In this document: one piece after another, positions 18,635 through 27,868 of the stretch
Position numbering within the stretch: the stretch's first letter is position 1
Layout: every line of letters starts with the position of its first letter
Source of the DNA: Thermoplasmata archaeon
Lineage (GTDB): Archaea > Thermoplasmatota > Thermoplasmata > Lutacidiplasmatales > UBA184
Assembly (NCBI GenBank): GCA_027306505.1
Contig: DAHUZP010000022.1
Coordinates: 58,382-122,381, forward strand
Reading direction: 5' to 3'
Length of the DNA stretch: 64,000 nucleotides
Program-made: the position numbers and the translations under genes
The notes under the pieces: generated by a model
Seen by the model: the letters and a program-made list of their open reading frames with translations, nothing else
Databases searched by the model: none
What the model was told of the DNA's origin: nothing

Positions 18635-20662
18635 TCAGGCTTGGTCCTTGGGGGAGGGGCGCTTCGTCCTCTTCGCCGGAGGCTCGGTCGGGGAGGCCGT
18701 CGGGAGCGTGGTCGTCACGATGTCCTGGACCATCCGCTCGAGCTCATCGTCCAGGTCCGAGGCCGAGGGAAGAGGAGCGGTCGGGTCCGAGGGCGGTGCG
18801 GTCCCTCCCGCCTTGGGCGAGGGGGGGGAGGCCGGGGACGAGGGGGAGGTCCCAGAGGGGGAGGACGGAGGGACCGAGGGAGCGGGCCCCGAGGAGGGGT
18901 CCCTGGGACCGCGGGTCGCGGCAAGGATCTCGCCCAGACGTTGCGCATATTCCACGAGCGGCTCTTCCGGGCGGATCGGGACACCCATCGCCAGGCCCAG
19001 TCGCTCGACACGGGCGCGCACATCGTTCGAGGTGAGCTCCATGTCCCCGCTGCTCAAGTTCCGGTGCGATTCGAGAAGGCCCGCGACGAAGGCCCGCGCC
19101 CGCTGGAGCTCGCTGATGGGCGGTGGAGGAGCGACGGTCCAGGACTTGACCCGGGAAGAGGCCCTCTCGAGGAACCGGTCCACCGGTTCTCCCTCCTTTC
19201 GTTCGATGCCATAGTCGAGGCCCGCCCGCAGGGCCGCCACCTCCCAGAGGTAGGGAGGCGACTCGGAGCCCGGACGGGATACCCCGAGGAGGCGGAAGCG
19301 CTGGGGGTCCGCGAAGGGCTCCAAGGGCAGCGCGTCCCGAGATGCGCGGGACCCATCGACCGTCGGACTCACGGGGGCAGGTGTGCGCTCACGCCCGCTC
19401 GCCGGTGGTGTGGAGGGAGCGGCGGCACGCACCGACGCGGGGGCGATCGATGGGCTTTCCTTGAGAGCCCCCTCGGGCTGCGTGATGGCCCCGAACTTTC
19501 TGGCGAGCTCCTCGATCTCGGCCAGGTTTTGGTCCACGTCCTCCTGGCTCTCGTCATGGTCTTGCTCGGAGACTGGCGTGCGGGGCTCGTTGTCCTCGGA
19601 GTAGGACTCGCGTCGCGGCGGTTCCGCGGCCGGGGCTAACTGCGAGGGGAGAGAGGAAGGGAAGCTCCGGCTCGGTACGAGCTGAGGGGAGATCGGACCG
19701 GAGGGAACGGGAGGGATTGGGACTGGGACTGGGACTGGGACCTCCGAGGGCTCCGTCCGGTGGTCGGTCGTGGGTCCCGTGGGGAAGGAGCGCAGGTCCT
19801 TCGTCACCCCGCGCATCTGCGCGTCGAGCTCCTCCCGAAGCTGGTCGGAGGCCACCTCTCCCACTTGCGGGACCTCGACCTCGGGAGGCCGGAGCGAGGG
19901 CTCTCGCGCTCGGCCGGGGAACGCCCGGGAAGGAGGGAGGCTGCCCTGCGCTGGAGCGGGGGCCCCCGCCACTGGCGTCGAGGACACGAACGTCCCAGCG
20001 GTGCTGGCCCCCACAGGAACGCCCGTCGAAGCGGAGGCCACGGCCGGAGCGGCGCTCGAGCTCCGCCCACCCACCTTGCCGACGCCCATGAGCCCCTCGA
20101 GCTCGGAGAGGACCGATTCGTGCGGTTCGAACGCAGCGGTCGCTGGTGCGCGCTCCTTGCCCGGGGCCGCGGTGTCCCCGCCCCGGACCGGGGCGCCCTT
20201 CGCTCGGAGGGCGATCTGCATGCGGGCGAACTCGGTCCGCATCGCCTTCCACTCCTCACGGGGGACGAGGACGAACTCCTCGAGGTCGATCTCGTCCGGG
20301 CCCACGGTGGGCGGGTCCGGCCCCACGTACATCGAGACCAGGCCCCCCGAGGTGGCGATCGCCCCCAGCGCGATGCAGAGGGCCCAGAGCGGGTAGGCCC
20401 GGTTACCCAGGATGGGGCCGTGCGCGAACGTGATGGCGGCGAGCGCGAAGAAAAGGATCCCCAAGAGGACCATCGGAAGGTCCGGTCGGATCCGTTCTAG
20501 GAGCGACCCCCCGCGACGGTCCGGGCCATCCGTGGGCCCTCCCGCCTGCTTCCCTGGCCCCCTCTTCGGAGGACCTGGCTCGAGGCGTGCGCCCGGGGCG
20601 GGGCTTCTCGAACGGCCCTGGGCGACCGGGCGAGGCTCCGGTGGCCTCCACTCCTCCACCAT
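18635..20662 (-). CDS. Two-span membrane protein with long Pro/Ser-rich disordered region
   Basis: The 675-residue product has a basic Pro-rich N-terminus and two membrane spans near residues 60-110 (MVLLGILFFALAAITFAHGP, LWALCIALGAIATSGGLVSM). A charged helical segment and about 250 residues of Pro/Ser/Ala/Glu-rich sequence follow. Near residues 470-600 lies an ordered helical region with LWEVAALRAGLDYGIERK and EPLVEYAQRLGEILAA. The segment from YLWEVAALRAG through the YAQRLGEI motif looks like a repeat of small three-helix units of a DUF4129-like kind, but that is a guess. A second low-complexity tail ends KRTKRPSPKDQA. Not recognised as a known family. Confidence 0.65.
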   Translation of the reverse strand: MVEEWRPPEPRPVAQGRSRSPAPGARLEPGPPKRGPGKQAGGPTDGPDRRGGSLLERIRPDLPMVLLGILFFALAAITFAHGPILGNRAYPLWALCIALGAIATSGGLVSMYVGPDPPTVGPDEIDLEEFVLVPREEWKAMRTEFARMQIALRAKGAPVRGGDTAAPGKERAPATAAFEPHESVLSELEGLMGVGKVGGRSSSAAPAVASASTGVPVGASTAGTFVSSTPVAGAPAPAQGSLPPSRAFPGRAREPSLRPPEVEVPQVGEVASDQLREELDAQMRGVTKDLRSFPTGPTTDHRTEPSEVPVPVPVPIPPVPSGPISPQLVPSRSFPSSLPSQLAPAAEPPRRESYSEDNEPRTPVSEQDHDESQEDVDQNLAEIEELARKFGAITQPEGALKESPSIAPASVRAAAPSTPPASGRERTPAPVSPTVDGSRASRDALPLEPFADPQRFRLLGVSRPGSESPPYLWEVAALRAGLDYGIERKEGEPVDRFLERASSRVKSWTVAPPPPISELQRARAFVAGLLESHRNLSSGDMELTSNDVRARVERLGLAMGVPIRPEEPLVEYAQRLGEILAATRGPRDPSSGPAPSVPPSSPSGTSPSSPASPPSPKAGGTAPPSDPTAPLPSASDLDDELERMVQDIVTTTLPTASPTEPPAKRTKRPSPKDQA

Positions 20663-20832
20663 GGGGGGATCGCGTTCCTTAGAACCGAGTGCGAAGGGTT
20701 GAACCTATCGGTCACCCCGTCCCACCCCCCAGGCGGCCTCCCGCTAGGAAAGGAACGTCGGGCACTCGTCCGCTCGGTGCTAGGGCATCTTCGAGCGTCC
20801 ACGTGGGACCAGGGGCTCTCCTCGGGCGGCGA

Positions 20833-20840
20833 GGTATATG
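20833..20840 (+). promoter_or_regulatory. TATA-like box overlapping the annotated ATG of the DUF835 gene
   Basis: GGTATATG is a strong TATA-like element. It contains the ATG at 20838. Transcription would start near 20862, after that ATG, which argues for a downstream start such as the TTG at 20892 preceded by AAGGAGAG. Confidence 0.5.
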
Positions 20841-22073
20841 TCCGAAGACGGACTTGGCAGGTCCGCGGGCACCGGGCTCGAAGGAGAGAACTTGGACGAG
20901 CTTCCTCCAGAGGCGCATCGACTGCTGGGGCTCGCTCCCGGGGAGGCGCTGGTGGGTTCCTGGCCCGCCGTCCACAGGCGAGGGGCAAGGACCTCCTCCA
21001 TCCCGAACTTCCCGGATGGGCTGGAGGGGTACCTGGTGCTCACCTCCCGCCGCCTGGTCTTCCTTCAGCGGACCGGAGGGAGGTTCTCGAAGGGGTTCCA
21101 GGGCGTCCCCGCGCTGGCCTGGGCCCTGTCGGACCTGGGGACCGAGATCGGTTCCACGGATCCCTCAGGGAGCGCTCGCGGTTCTTGGATCTCCATCGAC
21201 GGTGAGTACTTCTCCGTGGGCAAGGGCGGGTCCCAGGAGAACGGTCGGGCCCGGTGGGCGATGGAGCGGGCGCGGACCTCCGCTCGGCCCACCCCTGGCC
21301 CCGCTGAACTTCCTCGCCTGGTGAGCGGCCCCGCTCCGCAGGGCACCGCCAATGCCCCCACTCCCACGCCGACCCCCCGACCGACCCCGAGCCCCCCCGC
21401 CCCGACCTATGCCCCTCCCTCCGCTCCACCCTCCGCTCCATCCGCCGCTCCATCCGTCGCTCCACCCTCTGCACCAGCTTCCGTTCCCACGCCGGTCCCA
21501 CCCGTGGTGCCCCCGCCCTCCGCGACCCCTCCCCCGGGGACCAACGCAGCTCCGTCAGCAGCCACCGCCTCGCCGTCGCGTCCGCCAGAGCCGGGACCAC
21601 CCCGACCCGGGTCTCCCACCTGGCCCATGGTCCCCATGACCTTGGTGGAGACCGTCGATGCCCACGCGTTCTGGAGCATCGTGGGCTCCTCCGGGGTGGA
21701 CCGCAAGCGGCTGCTGGTCTTCTGCACCGAGTCGCCGGCGGAGCTCTCCGCTGCCTACGGGCTTGCCGGGGCGACCCTGTGGAGGATCTCGAGCAACGAG
21801 GGGGAAGGCCGTGTCCGTCCCGGCGACGTGGACCGCCTGGGAGACCTGGTCCTGAACCACCTCGACCATGCGACCGGACAGGCGGTCGTGATCAAGGGAT
21901 TGGACCGCGTGATCGAGGACGCCGGGTTCCGCGGCGCTCGTCGCTTGCTCGAGGTCGCGAGGGAGACCGCCGAGAAGACCCGCGGGGCCGTCATCGTGCA
22001 TGCGGACCCGGTGCTGGTCGGTCTCAAGGAGCTCCACCAGCTCGAGGACGACGTGAAGGTCCTCAAGATCTGA
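20838..22073 (+). CDS. DUF835 protein with N-terminal PH/GRAM-like domain and Pro-rich linker
   Basis: The product is up to 411 residues. The N-terminal 130 residues (GYLVLTSRRLVFLQRTGG, ISIDGEYFSVGKGG) look like a small GRAM/PH-like beta domain. A Pro/Ala/Ser linker of about 110 residues follows. The C-terminal 145 residues match DUF835, an archaeal domain related to KaiC-like ATPase folds but lacking a P-loop (LLVFCTESPAELSAAYGL, VVIKGLDRVIEDAGFRGARR, GAVIVHADPVLVGLKEL). The function of DUF835 is unknown; it is often joined to sensor domains. The ATG at 20838 overlaps a TATA-like box, so the true start may be TTG at 20892. Confidence 0.75.
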   Translation: MSEDGLGRSAGTGLEGENLDELPPEAHRLLGLAPGEALVGSWPAVHRRGARTSSIPNFPDGLEGYLVLTSRRLVFLQRTGGRFSKGFQGVPALAWALSDLGTEIGSTDPSGSARGSWISIDGEYFSVGKGGSQENGRARWAMERARTSARPTPGPAELPRLVSGPAPQGTANAPTPTPTPRPTPSPPAPTYAPPSAPPSAPSAAPSVAPPSAPASVPTPVPPVVPPPSATPPPGTNAAPSAATASPSRPPEPGPPRPGSPTWPMVPMTLVETVDAHAFWSIVGSSGVDRKRLLVFCTESPAELSAAYGLAGATLWRISSNEGEGRVRPGDVDRLGDLVLNHLDHATGQAVVIKGLDRVIEDAGFRGARRLLEVARETAEKTRGAVIVHADPVLVGLKELHQLEDDVKVLKI

Positions 22074-22119
22074 TCCCGAGCGGCGTGCGGCCGGCGCGAT
22101 CATCGCCGCGCTCTTGCGA

Positions 22120-22133
22120 GCTTATGTTTATCG
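22120..22133 (+). promoter_or_regulatory. TATA box of the Cys-rich SPFH-like gene
   Basis: GCTTATGTTTATCG is an AT-rich element 40-50 bases before the GTG at 22173. The predicted transcription start near 22155 leaves a leader of about 18 bases that includes CCTAGGAGACC. Confidence 0.5.
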
Positions 22134-22172
22134 AGTGAACCACCTAGGGATGGGCCGACCTAGGAGACCATC

Positions 22173-23435
22173 GTGTGCGAGGCCTGTCAAACGGACGGCG
22201 ATTGCCGGCACCCGAGCTGCAGCGTGAACCCCGCGGGCTGCGCGTGCGCCCTGAGCGGACCCGCGAAATGCCCCACGTGCGGGCACGACTGCGAGCCCTG
22301 GTGGTTCGGGCTCGGGATCGTCGAGGGCCCCGATTGGGTCCAGAACCTTCTGGGCGGGGCGAGCACGGAGTCCCCGGGCTTCTCCGAGTACCCCGCGACG
22401 CGCTCCCAGCTCCTCGCCGCTGCCCAGGGCCTCCTCGAGGACCTGCGCTCGGACGAGGACGTCCAGGTCCAGGAGCCGGGATGGCTCGCCGCGCGGCTCC
22501 CCGAAGGGACCTACCGGGACCCGGGCGAGCTCTTCTGCGCTCTCGAGCCGGTGCTCCATGCGAGGCCGGTCCCCGCTGGAGGCTGGATCGCCCAGCTACG
22601 GACGGACGCCATCGCCACGGGCACCCGGCTCTCGGTCCCCGCGGGAACGAACGCGTTCCTCGTCGGAGCCCAACAGCAGCTCCTCGACGCGTTCCCCTCC
22701 GGTGAGCACACGATCACGCGCGCGAACGCGCCCCTCGCTTCTGCCCTCTCGCGAGCTCCGGCCCCCGGCGTCGCACGAACGGTGCTGCGGGCCTCGATCG
22801 TCTCCCTCACCGCCCAGGAGATCGACGGTCGGGTCCGCTACTCGGGCCGGACCCCCTCCGGCGCGGTGGTGGGGCTCCAAGCGACCGCCCGTGTCCGTCT
22901 GGAGGACCCCGCCCGGTTCGCTCGCTCTCCCGCATCGAAGGGCCTCGGCAACCAAGCTTCCTTCGACACGGTCATGACCCGGATCGTCGAGCCTGCCCTC
23001 GCGAAGTTGGAGGCCCCCACCTTCGACCAGGACCGCGGCGCGCTCGACGCCGCGGTGCGTGCGGCGCTCTCGGAGGCCGGCTGGGGCATGCGAACCCTCC
23101 ACATCGAAGCCGCGGGCCCCCCCACGGCGATGGCCCCGCCCTTCCGTCCCGGGACCCCGGGAGGGCCAGGTGCCGCCGGCGGGATCCCTCCGGAGGTGAT
23201 GGCCCACCTGCCGCCCCAGGTCCAGGCGATGATGCAGGCGAAGATGAACGAGGCGATGGCACGGCGGGCGAGCGCACCCCCCGGAGGGGCACCGAGCCCG
23301 TCCAGCGCCGTCGCTGCTCGACCTCCCGCTCCCGGAGGCACGCCGCCAGGCCTCGTGGCCTGCCCTGCTTGCCGCGGACCGAACCCGGTCGGGCTCAAGG
23401 TCTGCCGGTTCTGCGGACGACCGATGCCGACCTAG
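22173..23435 (+). CDS. SPFH-like protein with N-terminal Cys cluster and C-terminal zinc ribbon
   Basis: The 420-residue product begins MCEACQTDGDC and has eleven cysteines in its first 50 residues, in a pattern (CRHPSCSVNPAGCACAL, CPTCGHDC) that could bind two or more zinc ions. A central beta/alpha region (RLSVPAGTNAFLVGAQQQL, GEHTITRANAPLASALSRAP) has the shape of the SPFH/virion-core fold. A zinc ribbon CPACRG...CRFCGRPM closes the protein. It thus shares a plan with the SPFH/zinc-ribbon protein encoded near 1.1-2.6 kb. The start is GTG at 22173 after GGAGACCATC. Function unknown; the SPFH call is tentative. Confidence 0.65.
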   Translation: MCEACQTDGDCRHPSCSVNPAGCACALSGPAKCPTCGHDCEPWWFGLGIVEGPDWVQNLLGGASTESPGFSEYPATRSQLLAAAQGLLEDLRSDEDVQVQEPGWLAARLPEGTYRDPGELFCALEPVLHARPVPAGGWIAQLRTDAIATGTRLSVPAGTNAFLVGAQQQLLDAFPSGEHTITRANAPLASALSRAPAPGVARTVLRASIVSLTAQEIDGRVRYSGRTPSGAVVGLQATARVRLEDPARFARSPASKGLGNQASFDTVMTRIVEPALAKLEAPTFDQDRGALDAAVRAALSEAGWGMRTLHIEAAGPPTAMAPPFRPGTPGGPGAAGGIPPEVMAHLPPQVQAMMQAKMNEAMARRASAPPGGAPSPSSAVAARPPAPGGTPPGLVACPACRGPNPVGLKVCRFCGRPMPT

Positions 23436-23568
23436 GGGTCGCGCCTGCGCATCACCACCTCTCAGGACCCGCGCGGGTGGGGGAGGGTCGTGTCCCTTCT
23501 CCCCGGCAAGGGGGGGTGCCGCCGGCTCGACAGGAAGCTCTATCGCCTGGAGGAGCAGTGGACGGTGC

Positions 23569-23913
23569 ATGATCTCGCACCCTCCCTGGGAGTTCCGTCT
23601 GGAAGTCTACGTGGACGGCCCTCTGGAGCACGCGGTCGCGCAGCGGATCGGCGCCATGCTCGCCGAGCGGTGGCCGGTCTCGTGGGACGTCAAGGTCCCG
23701 AGCGCGGTCACGATGGAACATCCCGCGCGTTGGCACGCGGTGCTGGCGCTCGGGGGCTCCGAGACCCCGGCGAAGGTCCACCGGCAGATCGCGCTCAAGC
23801 TGCACGAGATCGACCCGCAGGACGCGCTACGGTACCGCAGCCGATGGGCCTACCCCCAGACCCCCAACGAGCAGGAGGTCTTCGAGGAACGTTGGGCCGG
23901 GCGGGAACCCTGA
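23569..23913 (+). CDS. Small conserved-looking hypothetical protein
   Basis: The 114-residue product (MISHPPWEFRLEVYVDGPLE at the start) has a beta-alpha-beta pattern: FRLEVYVDG, a helix around AVAQRIGAMLAERW, then VKVPSAVTMEHPARWHAVLA and a final helix. No signal or membrane segment is present. No family was recognised. It lies 133 bases after the Cys-rich SPFH-like gene on the same strand and could be in its transcription unit. Confidence 0.6.
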   Translation: MISHPPWEFRLEVYVDGPLEHAVAQRIGAMLAERWPVSWDVKVPSAVTMEHPARWHAVLALGGSETPAKVHRQIALKLHEIDPQDALRYRSRWAYPQTPNEQEVFEERWAGREP

Positions 23914-23983
23914 GCCTGCCCAACGACGGCCGATAGGTCACCCCTGGGCGTCCAGGGGCACGGGCCACCGGCTCCGCTCCTCC

Positions 23984-26900
23984 TCAAGCTCCGGGCGGAG
24001 GGCACGGGGGAGGGGGCCCCACTTCAGGGGATGGGACGGGGGATGGAGGGGAAGGTGCCGAGGGGACGGGCGCAGGTTCAGGGGTTCCCGGTGAGGAGGG
24101 GACCTTCTCCGCGTCATCTCCCCCCTTCGGTGTCGATGGCTCCGCCGAACTACGGGGACTTGAGGGGGGCGATCGGCGCCGCCGTAGGCCCACGACCAGC
24201 AGGAGGGCGCCCACGATCAACCCGCCGAGCAGCGGCCCGGTCACCCACAGGGGTGGGCTCGCGGGGGAGGATGAAGCGGCGGAGGAGGCCGCGAGGACCG
24301 TGAGCGTAGCGGAGACGTTGGCCGAGGAGCCCTCCTGGTCGGTCACCGTGGCCGAGACCGTGAACGTGCCGTCGGTCGTCATTGTGCAGGAGACGTTCGT
24401 CCCGACGGAAGGACACCCGGAGGGCAGCCCGGTCCACCGCACGGCGTACGGAGCGGTCCCTCCGGAGACCTCGACGTTCCAATCGACGGTCCCGCCCGAG
24501 GTGACCGAGGTGAGGGACTCCTCCAGGTAGGCCTGGAGGCTCGGTGCACGGACCGAGACAGCGATGCTCGTCTCCGCCGATCCTCCCTGCGAATCATTGG
24601 CCCATACCTCGGCGAGGTACGGACCGGCCCCGCCGTAGGTGTGCAACGGCGAGACGCCGACGCCCCGGACGCCGTCACCGAAGTTCCACGATAGGACGAC
24701 AGGCGGAGCCCCTCCCTGCACGGTGGCCTGGAACTGGACCTGGAGGGGGGCGGCGCCGCTCGGTGGCGTAGCGGTCGCGGAGACGGTGAGCTTCGGGGGG
24801 GGGGTGAGGACCGAGAGCGCGAGCGTCGGGGAGGTGAAGACCGCCCCGTTCGCGTCCGAGACCGTGACCTTCACACCGAAGTTGCCGCTCGTGGTCGGCG
24901 TGCAGCTCAACGAGACGGCATCCGCTGATGCACAGCCCGCTGGCAGCCCGCTCCATACCACGCTCAGCGGGGCCGCACCACCCACGACGACGGCCGACAG
25001 GGAGAGCGGGGCCCCCACCTCGACAGGGTCGGGGCTCGCGACCGGCGCGACGACCACGGGGGTCGACTGGACGGTCAAAGTGACCGCGGCGGTCGTGAGC
25101 GACTCCATGTTCGAATCGGTGACCGTGAGCGAGACGTTGTACGATCCGGGTGCTGGGAACCCACAGACGATCATCTCCTGCGAGCCGGTGCAGGCGGCGG
25201 AGGAGACGCCGTGCCAGCGGTCAATGTAGGTGCCGGTCCCTCCGGTGGCGTTCGCCCAGAGCTCCACGGGCGCCCCGACCGTGACGTCCGTGCGGTTCGC
25301 GGTGGGGACCGCGGCGAGCGACAGCGCGGGGTCGACCTGAAGCTCGACCACCCCTCCCGAGACGAGGGGGATCCCGCCGGAGGTGTTCGCCTCGTTGAAC
25401 ACCGTGTAGTTCCCCGGTTGCGTCGGCGTGCAGGAGATCGAGGTCCCCGTAAGCTGGGTGCAGCCGCCGGGGAGGTTCATCCAGGACTCGAGGATGGTCC
25501 CGGCCCCTCCCCCCGTCACGTTCGCCGAGAGGGAGACCGTCTGCTCCGTAGCGTCCAGTTCGGTCCGGTTCGCGACGGGCGACGAGAGGTTGAGCTCGGG
25601 GGCGAAGGCCCAGGTGTCCCGGAAGCTCCCCGTGACCCCACCGCCGCCGTAGAGGAGCACATAGCCATCGGACGACCGGCCATCGTAGGCCATCGCCGCC
25701 AGCCACCGAGGTAGCGGTGCGGGGAGGGTGTTCTGCACCGCCCACGACCCGGCATGGAAGAAGAAGGCCCCTCCAGTCTGCCCCGCGACCATGATGGTCT
25801 TGTTGTCGAGAGGGTCGAACGTCATCGATGGGTAGGCGAGGACGACGCCCGTGCACGCCGGCTGACAGAGGGGGGTCCACGTGTCGTTAATGAGGTCGAA
25901 GCGCCAAGTGTCATCGAGCCAAGCACTGACCCCGTCGCCGCCGTAGAGAATGGCGGCATGCTGGCTCCCGTCCCAGGTCGAGGCGGCGGCCGCCCGCGCC
26001 GGTGGAGAGACCGCCGGGGCCCGGGAGGTCCAGGAGCCGTGGAGGAAGGTCCACGTTCCCGCCGTGACGGTGGACGTCACGTCCACCCCTCCAAAGAGGA
26101 CCAGGGGCCCACCCGGGAAGGTCGGGGCGAGGGACGGGAAGAAGAGCGCCGGGGGCGAAGCAGAGGGCGTGATGTTCGTCCAGCTACCCGCCGAGAAGGC
26201 CCACGTGTCGGAGGAGAACTGTCCGCTCACGAGGTTCTCCCCCCCGTAGAGGATCACCTCCCGGTCGGCCGCATCGTAGGCCATCGCGGGACCGACCTTC
26301 GAGGGTGGGGAGCTCGTGGGGGTCACCGGGTTGGGCGTGATGTTCGTCCATGCTCCGTTCGCGTAGCGCCAGGTCGTGGGAAAGAGGACGTTCGTCCCTG
26401 GAGAGACGGCGACCACGTATCCGTCGGCCGCGTCATAGGCCATCTCTACGAGGTTGGAGGTCGGAGGAGAGGACCCCGGCGGCCCATACACCGGGTTGAA
26501 CCCGCCCGCCTGCCACTCTTCCAGATTGGAGGTCGGGCCGTAGGTGAAGTTGAGCTCCCCGCACAGCAGCACGTCCCCGGTCACGGGGTCGCTCGCCGAG
26601 GCGGCGTAAGCTCCCCCGTAGGGCAGCACGTTACCCAGCGCGGTCCAGAACGCGGTGCCGGGTGGAGGATTGAACATCCAGGCGTCGGAGTATTCCCCGC
26701 CGTTCGGCGCGATCCCCCCTATGACCGTCTGGAGCCCACCGAGCTCGGTCATCGTCGCGAACGCTCGCGCTCCCGGCGCGGGAGGGGTCACCACGTCGGT
26801 GAGGTTGTACCACCCCGTCGAGTTGTAGATCCAGGTGGCGTTGGCGTAGGAGGGCCCGAAATCTCCCCCAAAGAGGACGTCGTCGCCCCCCAGGCTGTCG

Positions 26901-27868
26901 TAGGCGAAGGCCGCCCCGAAGAGCGGCCCAGGGGTCGTCGGTCCGCAGGAGCCCTTGAGGCATAGCTCGACCCATCCGGTCGCCAGGGTGAAGGACCAGG
27001 TATCGCCCAGGAGCCTAAGGACCCCGGCCTGGACGGTGTATCCCCCGTAGAGGACCACGCCCGAAGCGAAGGAGGTGGCGAGCCCCTCCCAGATGCGAGG
27101 GACCGGGGTGTTGAGGGGAGTCTGGGGGGAGGGGGTGAGGTTCTCCCAGTTCCCGCTCGCCGTGAGCCCCCAGGTGTCGCCCAGGAAGGTCCCCTGGCCA
27201 GAGTACCCTCCGAAGAGGACCATGAGATGGTCCGTCGGGTCGTAGGCCATCGCCAAGAAGGCCCGCGGTGCAGGTGAGGTGACGGAGGGGAGAAGGCTCC
27301 ACGTCGAGGTCGCGGAATCGTAGGTCCAGGTGTCACCCAGGACCCGGCCGTTACCGTCGATGCCGCCGAAGAGGACCGTCGAACCGAGGTCCGGGTCGTA
27401 GGCCATGGACGCTCCGAAGCGAGCGTCGGGGCTCCCCACGAGCGCCCAGGAACCGGTAGGAGGCGCGACGGTCGAGGGCGGGGAGCTCGCAGCACGATGT
27501 GCGCTGGGCGGGAAGGGCAGCCGGGAAGGCCATCCCTGGGGTGCCAGGGCGGGTCCGGAGCGCGCGAGGAGCGATGCGGGAACCGCAGGGTCGAGCGGTG
27601 ACCGCGGCAGAGCCAGCCCTCGGGGGAGGGGAGCGGGGGGAGCGGGCACGGCGACGGACGTCCCCGAGCGAGCAGCGTTCGATGGAGCGCGGACCGAATG
27701 GAACGAGGCCCCGACCGTGGGAGCCTGGGTTCTGGAGCTGTGGGAGGAAACGGCCGTCGGGAGGACGGGGGCCGAAGCCCCGTGTCCGGCCAAGGCTCCG
27801 GGCACCGGCAGGAGGAGGAGCACGGCCGCGAGGGCGAACCACGACTGCCCGGAGCTGGCCACGCTCAC
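23984..27868 (-). CDS. Kelch-like and Ig-like repeat surface protein, membrane anchored
   Basis: The product is 1294 residues when started at the GTG at 27868, which overlaps the stop of the upstream 1804-residue gene as GTGA. That start gives a clean signal peptide (SWFALAAVLLLLPVPGALAG); the frame stays open further upstream but is not protein-like there. Residues about 150-750 form Kelch-type beta-propeller blades (repeated MAYDPxDxxxVLFGG and DTWxxxxGxWxNLTP). Ig-like repeats with paired Cys follow, one PKD domain (LSWNFGDGVRGVGVS), and a C-terminal span (WVTGPLLGGLIVGALLLVVG) with RRRR and a Pro-rich tail. Probably a cell-surface binding or adhesion protein. Confidence 0.85.
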   Translation of the reverse strand: MSVASSGQSWFALAAVLLLLPVPGALAGHGASAPVLPTAVSSHSSRTQAPTVGASFHSVRAPSNAARSGTSVAVPAPPAPLPRGLALPRSPLDPAVPASLLARSGPALAPQGWPSRLPFPPSAHRAASSPPSTVAPPTGSWALVGSPDARFGASMAYDPDLGSTVLFGGIDGNGRVLGDTWTYDSATSTWSLLPSVTSPAPRAFLAMAYDPTDHLMVLFGGYSGQGTFLGDTWGLTASGNWENLTPSPQTPLNTPVPRIWEGLATSFASGVVLYGGYTVQAGVLRLLGDTWSFTLATGWVELCLKGSCGPTTPGPLFGAAFAYDSLGGDDVLFGGDFGPSYANATWIYNSTGWYNLTDVVTPPAPGARAFATMTELGGLQTVIGGIAPNGGEYSDAWMFNPPPGTAFWTALGNVLPYGGAYAASASDPVTGDVLLCGELNFTYGPTSNLEEWQAGGFNPVYGPPGSSPPTSNLVEMAYDAADGYVVAVSPGTNVLFPTTWRYANGAWTNITPNPVTPTSSPPSKVGPAMAYDAADREVILYGGENLVSGQFSSDTWAFSAGSWTNITPSASPPALFFPSLAPTFPGGPLVLFGGVDVTSTVTAGTWTFLHGSWTSRAPAVSPPARAAAASTWDGSQHAAILYGGDGVSAWLDDTWRFDLINDTWTPLCQPACTGVVLAYPSMTFDPLDNKTIMVAGQTGGAFFFHAGSWAVQNTLPAPLPRWLAAMAYDGRSSDGYVLLYGGGGVTGSFRDTWAFAPELNLSSPVANRTELDATEQTVSLSANVTGGGAGTILESWMNLPGGCTQLTGTSISCTPTQPGNYTVFNEANTSGGIPLVSGGVVELQVDPALSLAAVPTANRTDVTVGAPVELWANATGGTGTYIDRWHGVSSAACTGSQEMIVCGFPAPGSYNVSLTVTDSNMESLTTAAVTLTVQSTPVVVAPVASPDPVEVGAPLSLSAVVVGGAAPLSVVWSGLPAGCASADAVSLSCTPTTSGNFGVKVTVSDANGAVFTSPTLALSVLTPPPKLTVSATATPPSGAAPLQVQFQATVQGGAPPVVLSWNFGDGVRGVGVSPLHTYGGAGPYLAEVWANDSQGGSAETSIAVSVRAPSLQAYLEESLTSVTSGGTVDWNVEVSGGTAPYAVRWTGLPSGCPSVGTNVSCTMTTDGTFTVSATVTDQEGSSANVSATLTVLAASSAASSSPASPPLWVTGPLLGGLIVGALLLVVGLRRRRSPPSSPRSSAEPSTPKGGDDAEKVPSSPGTPEPAPVPSAPSPPSPVPSPEVGPPPPCPPPGA

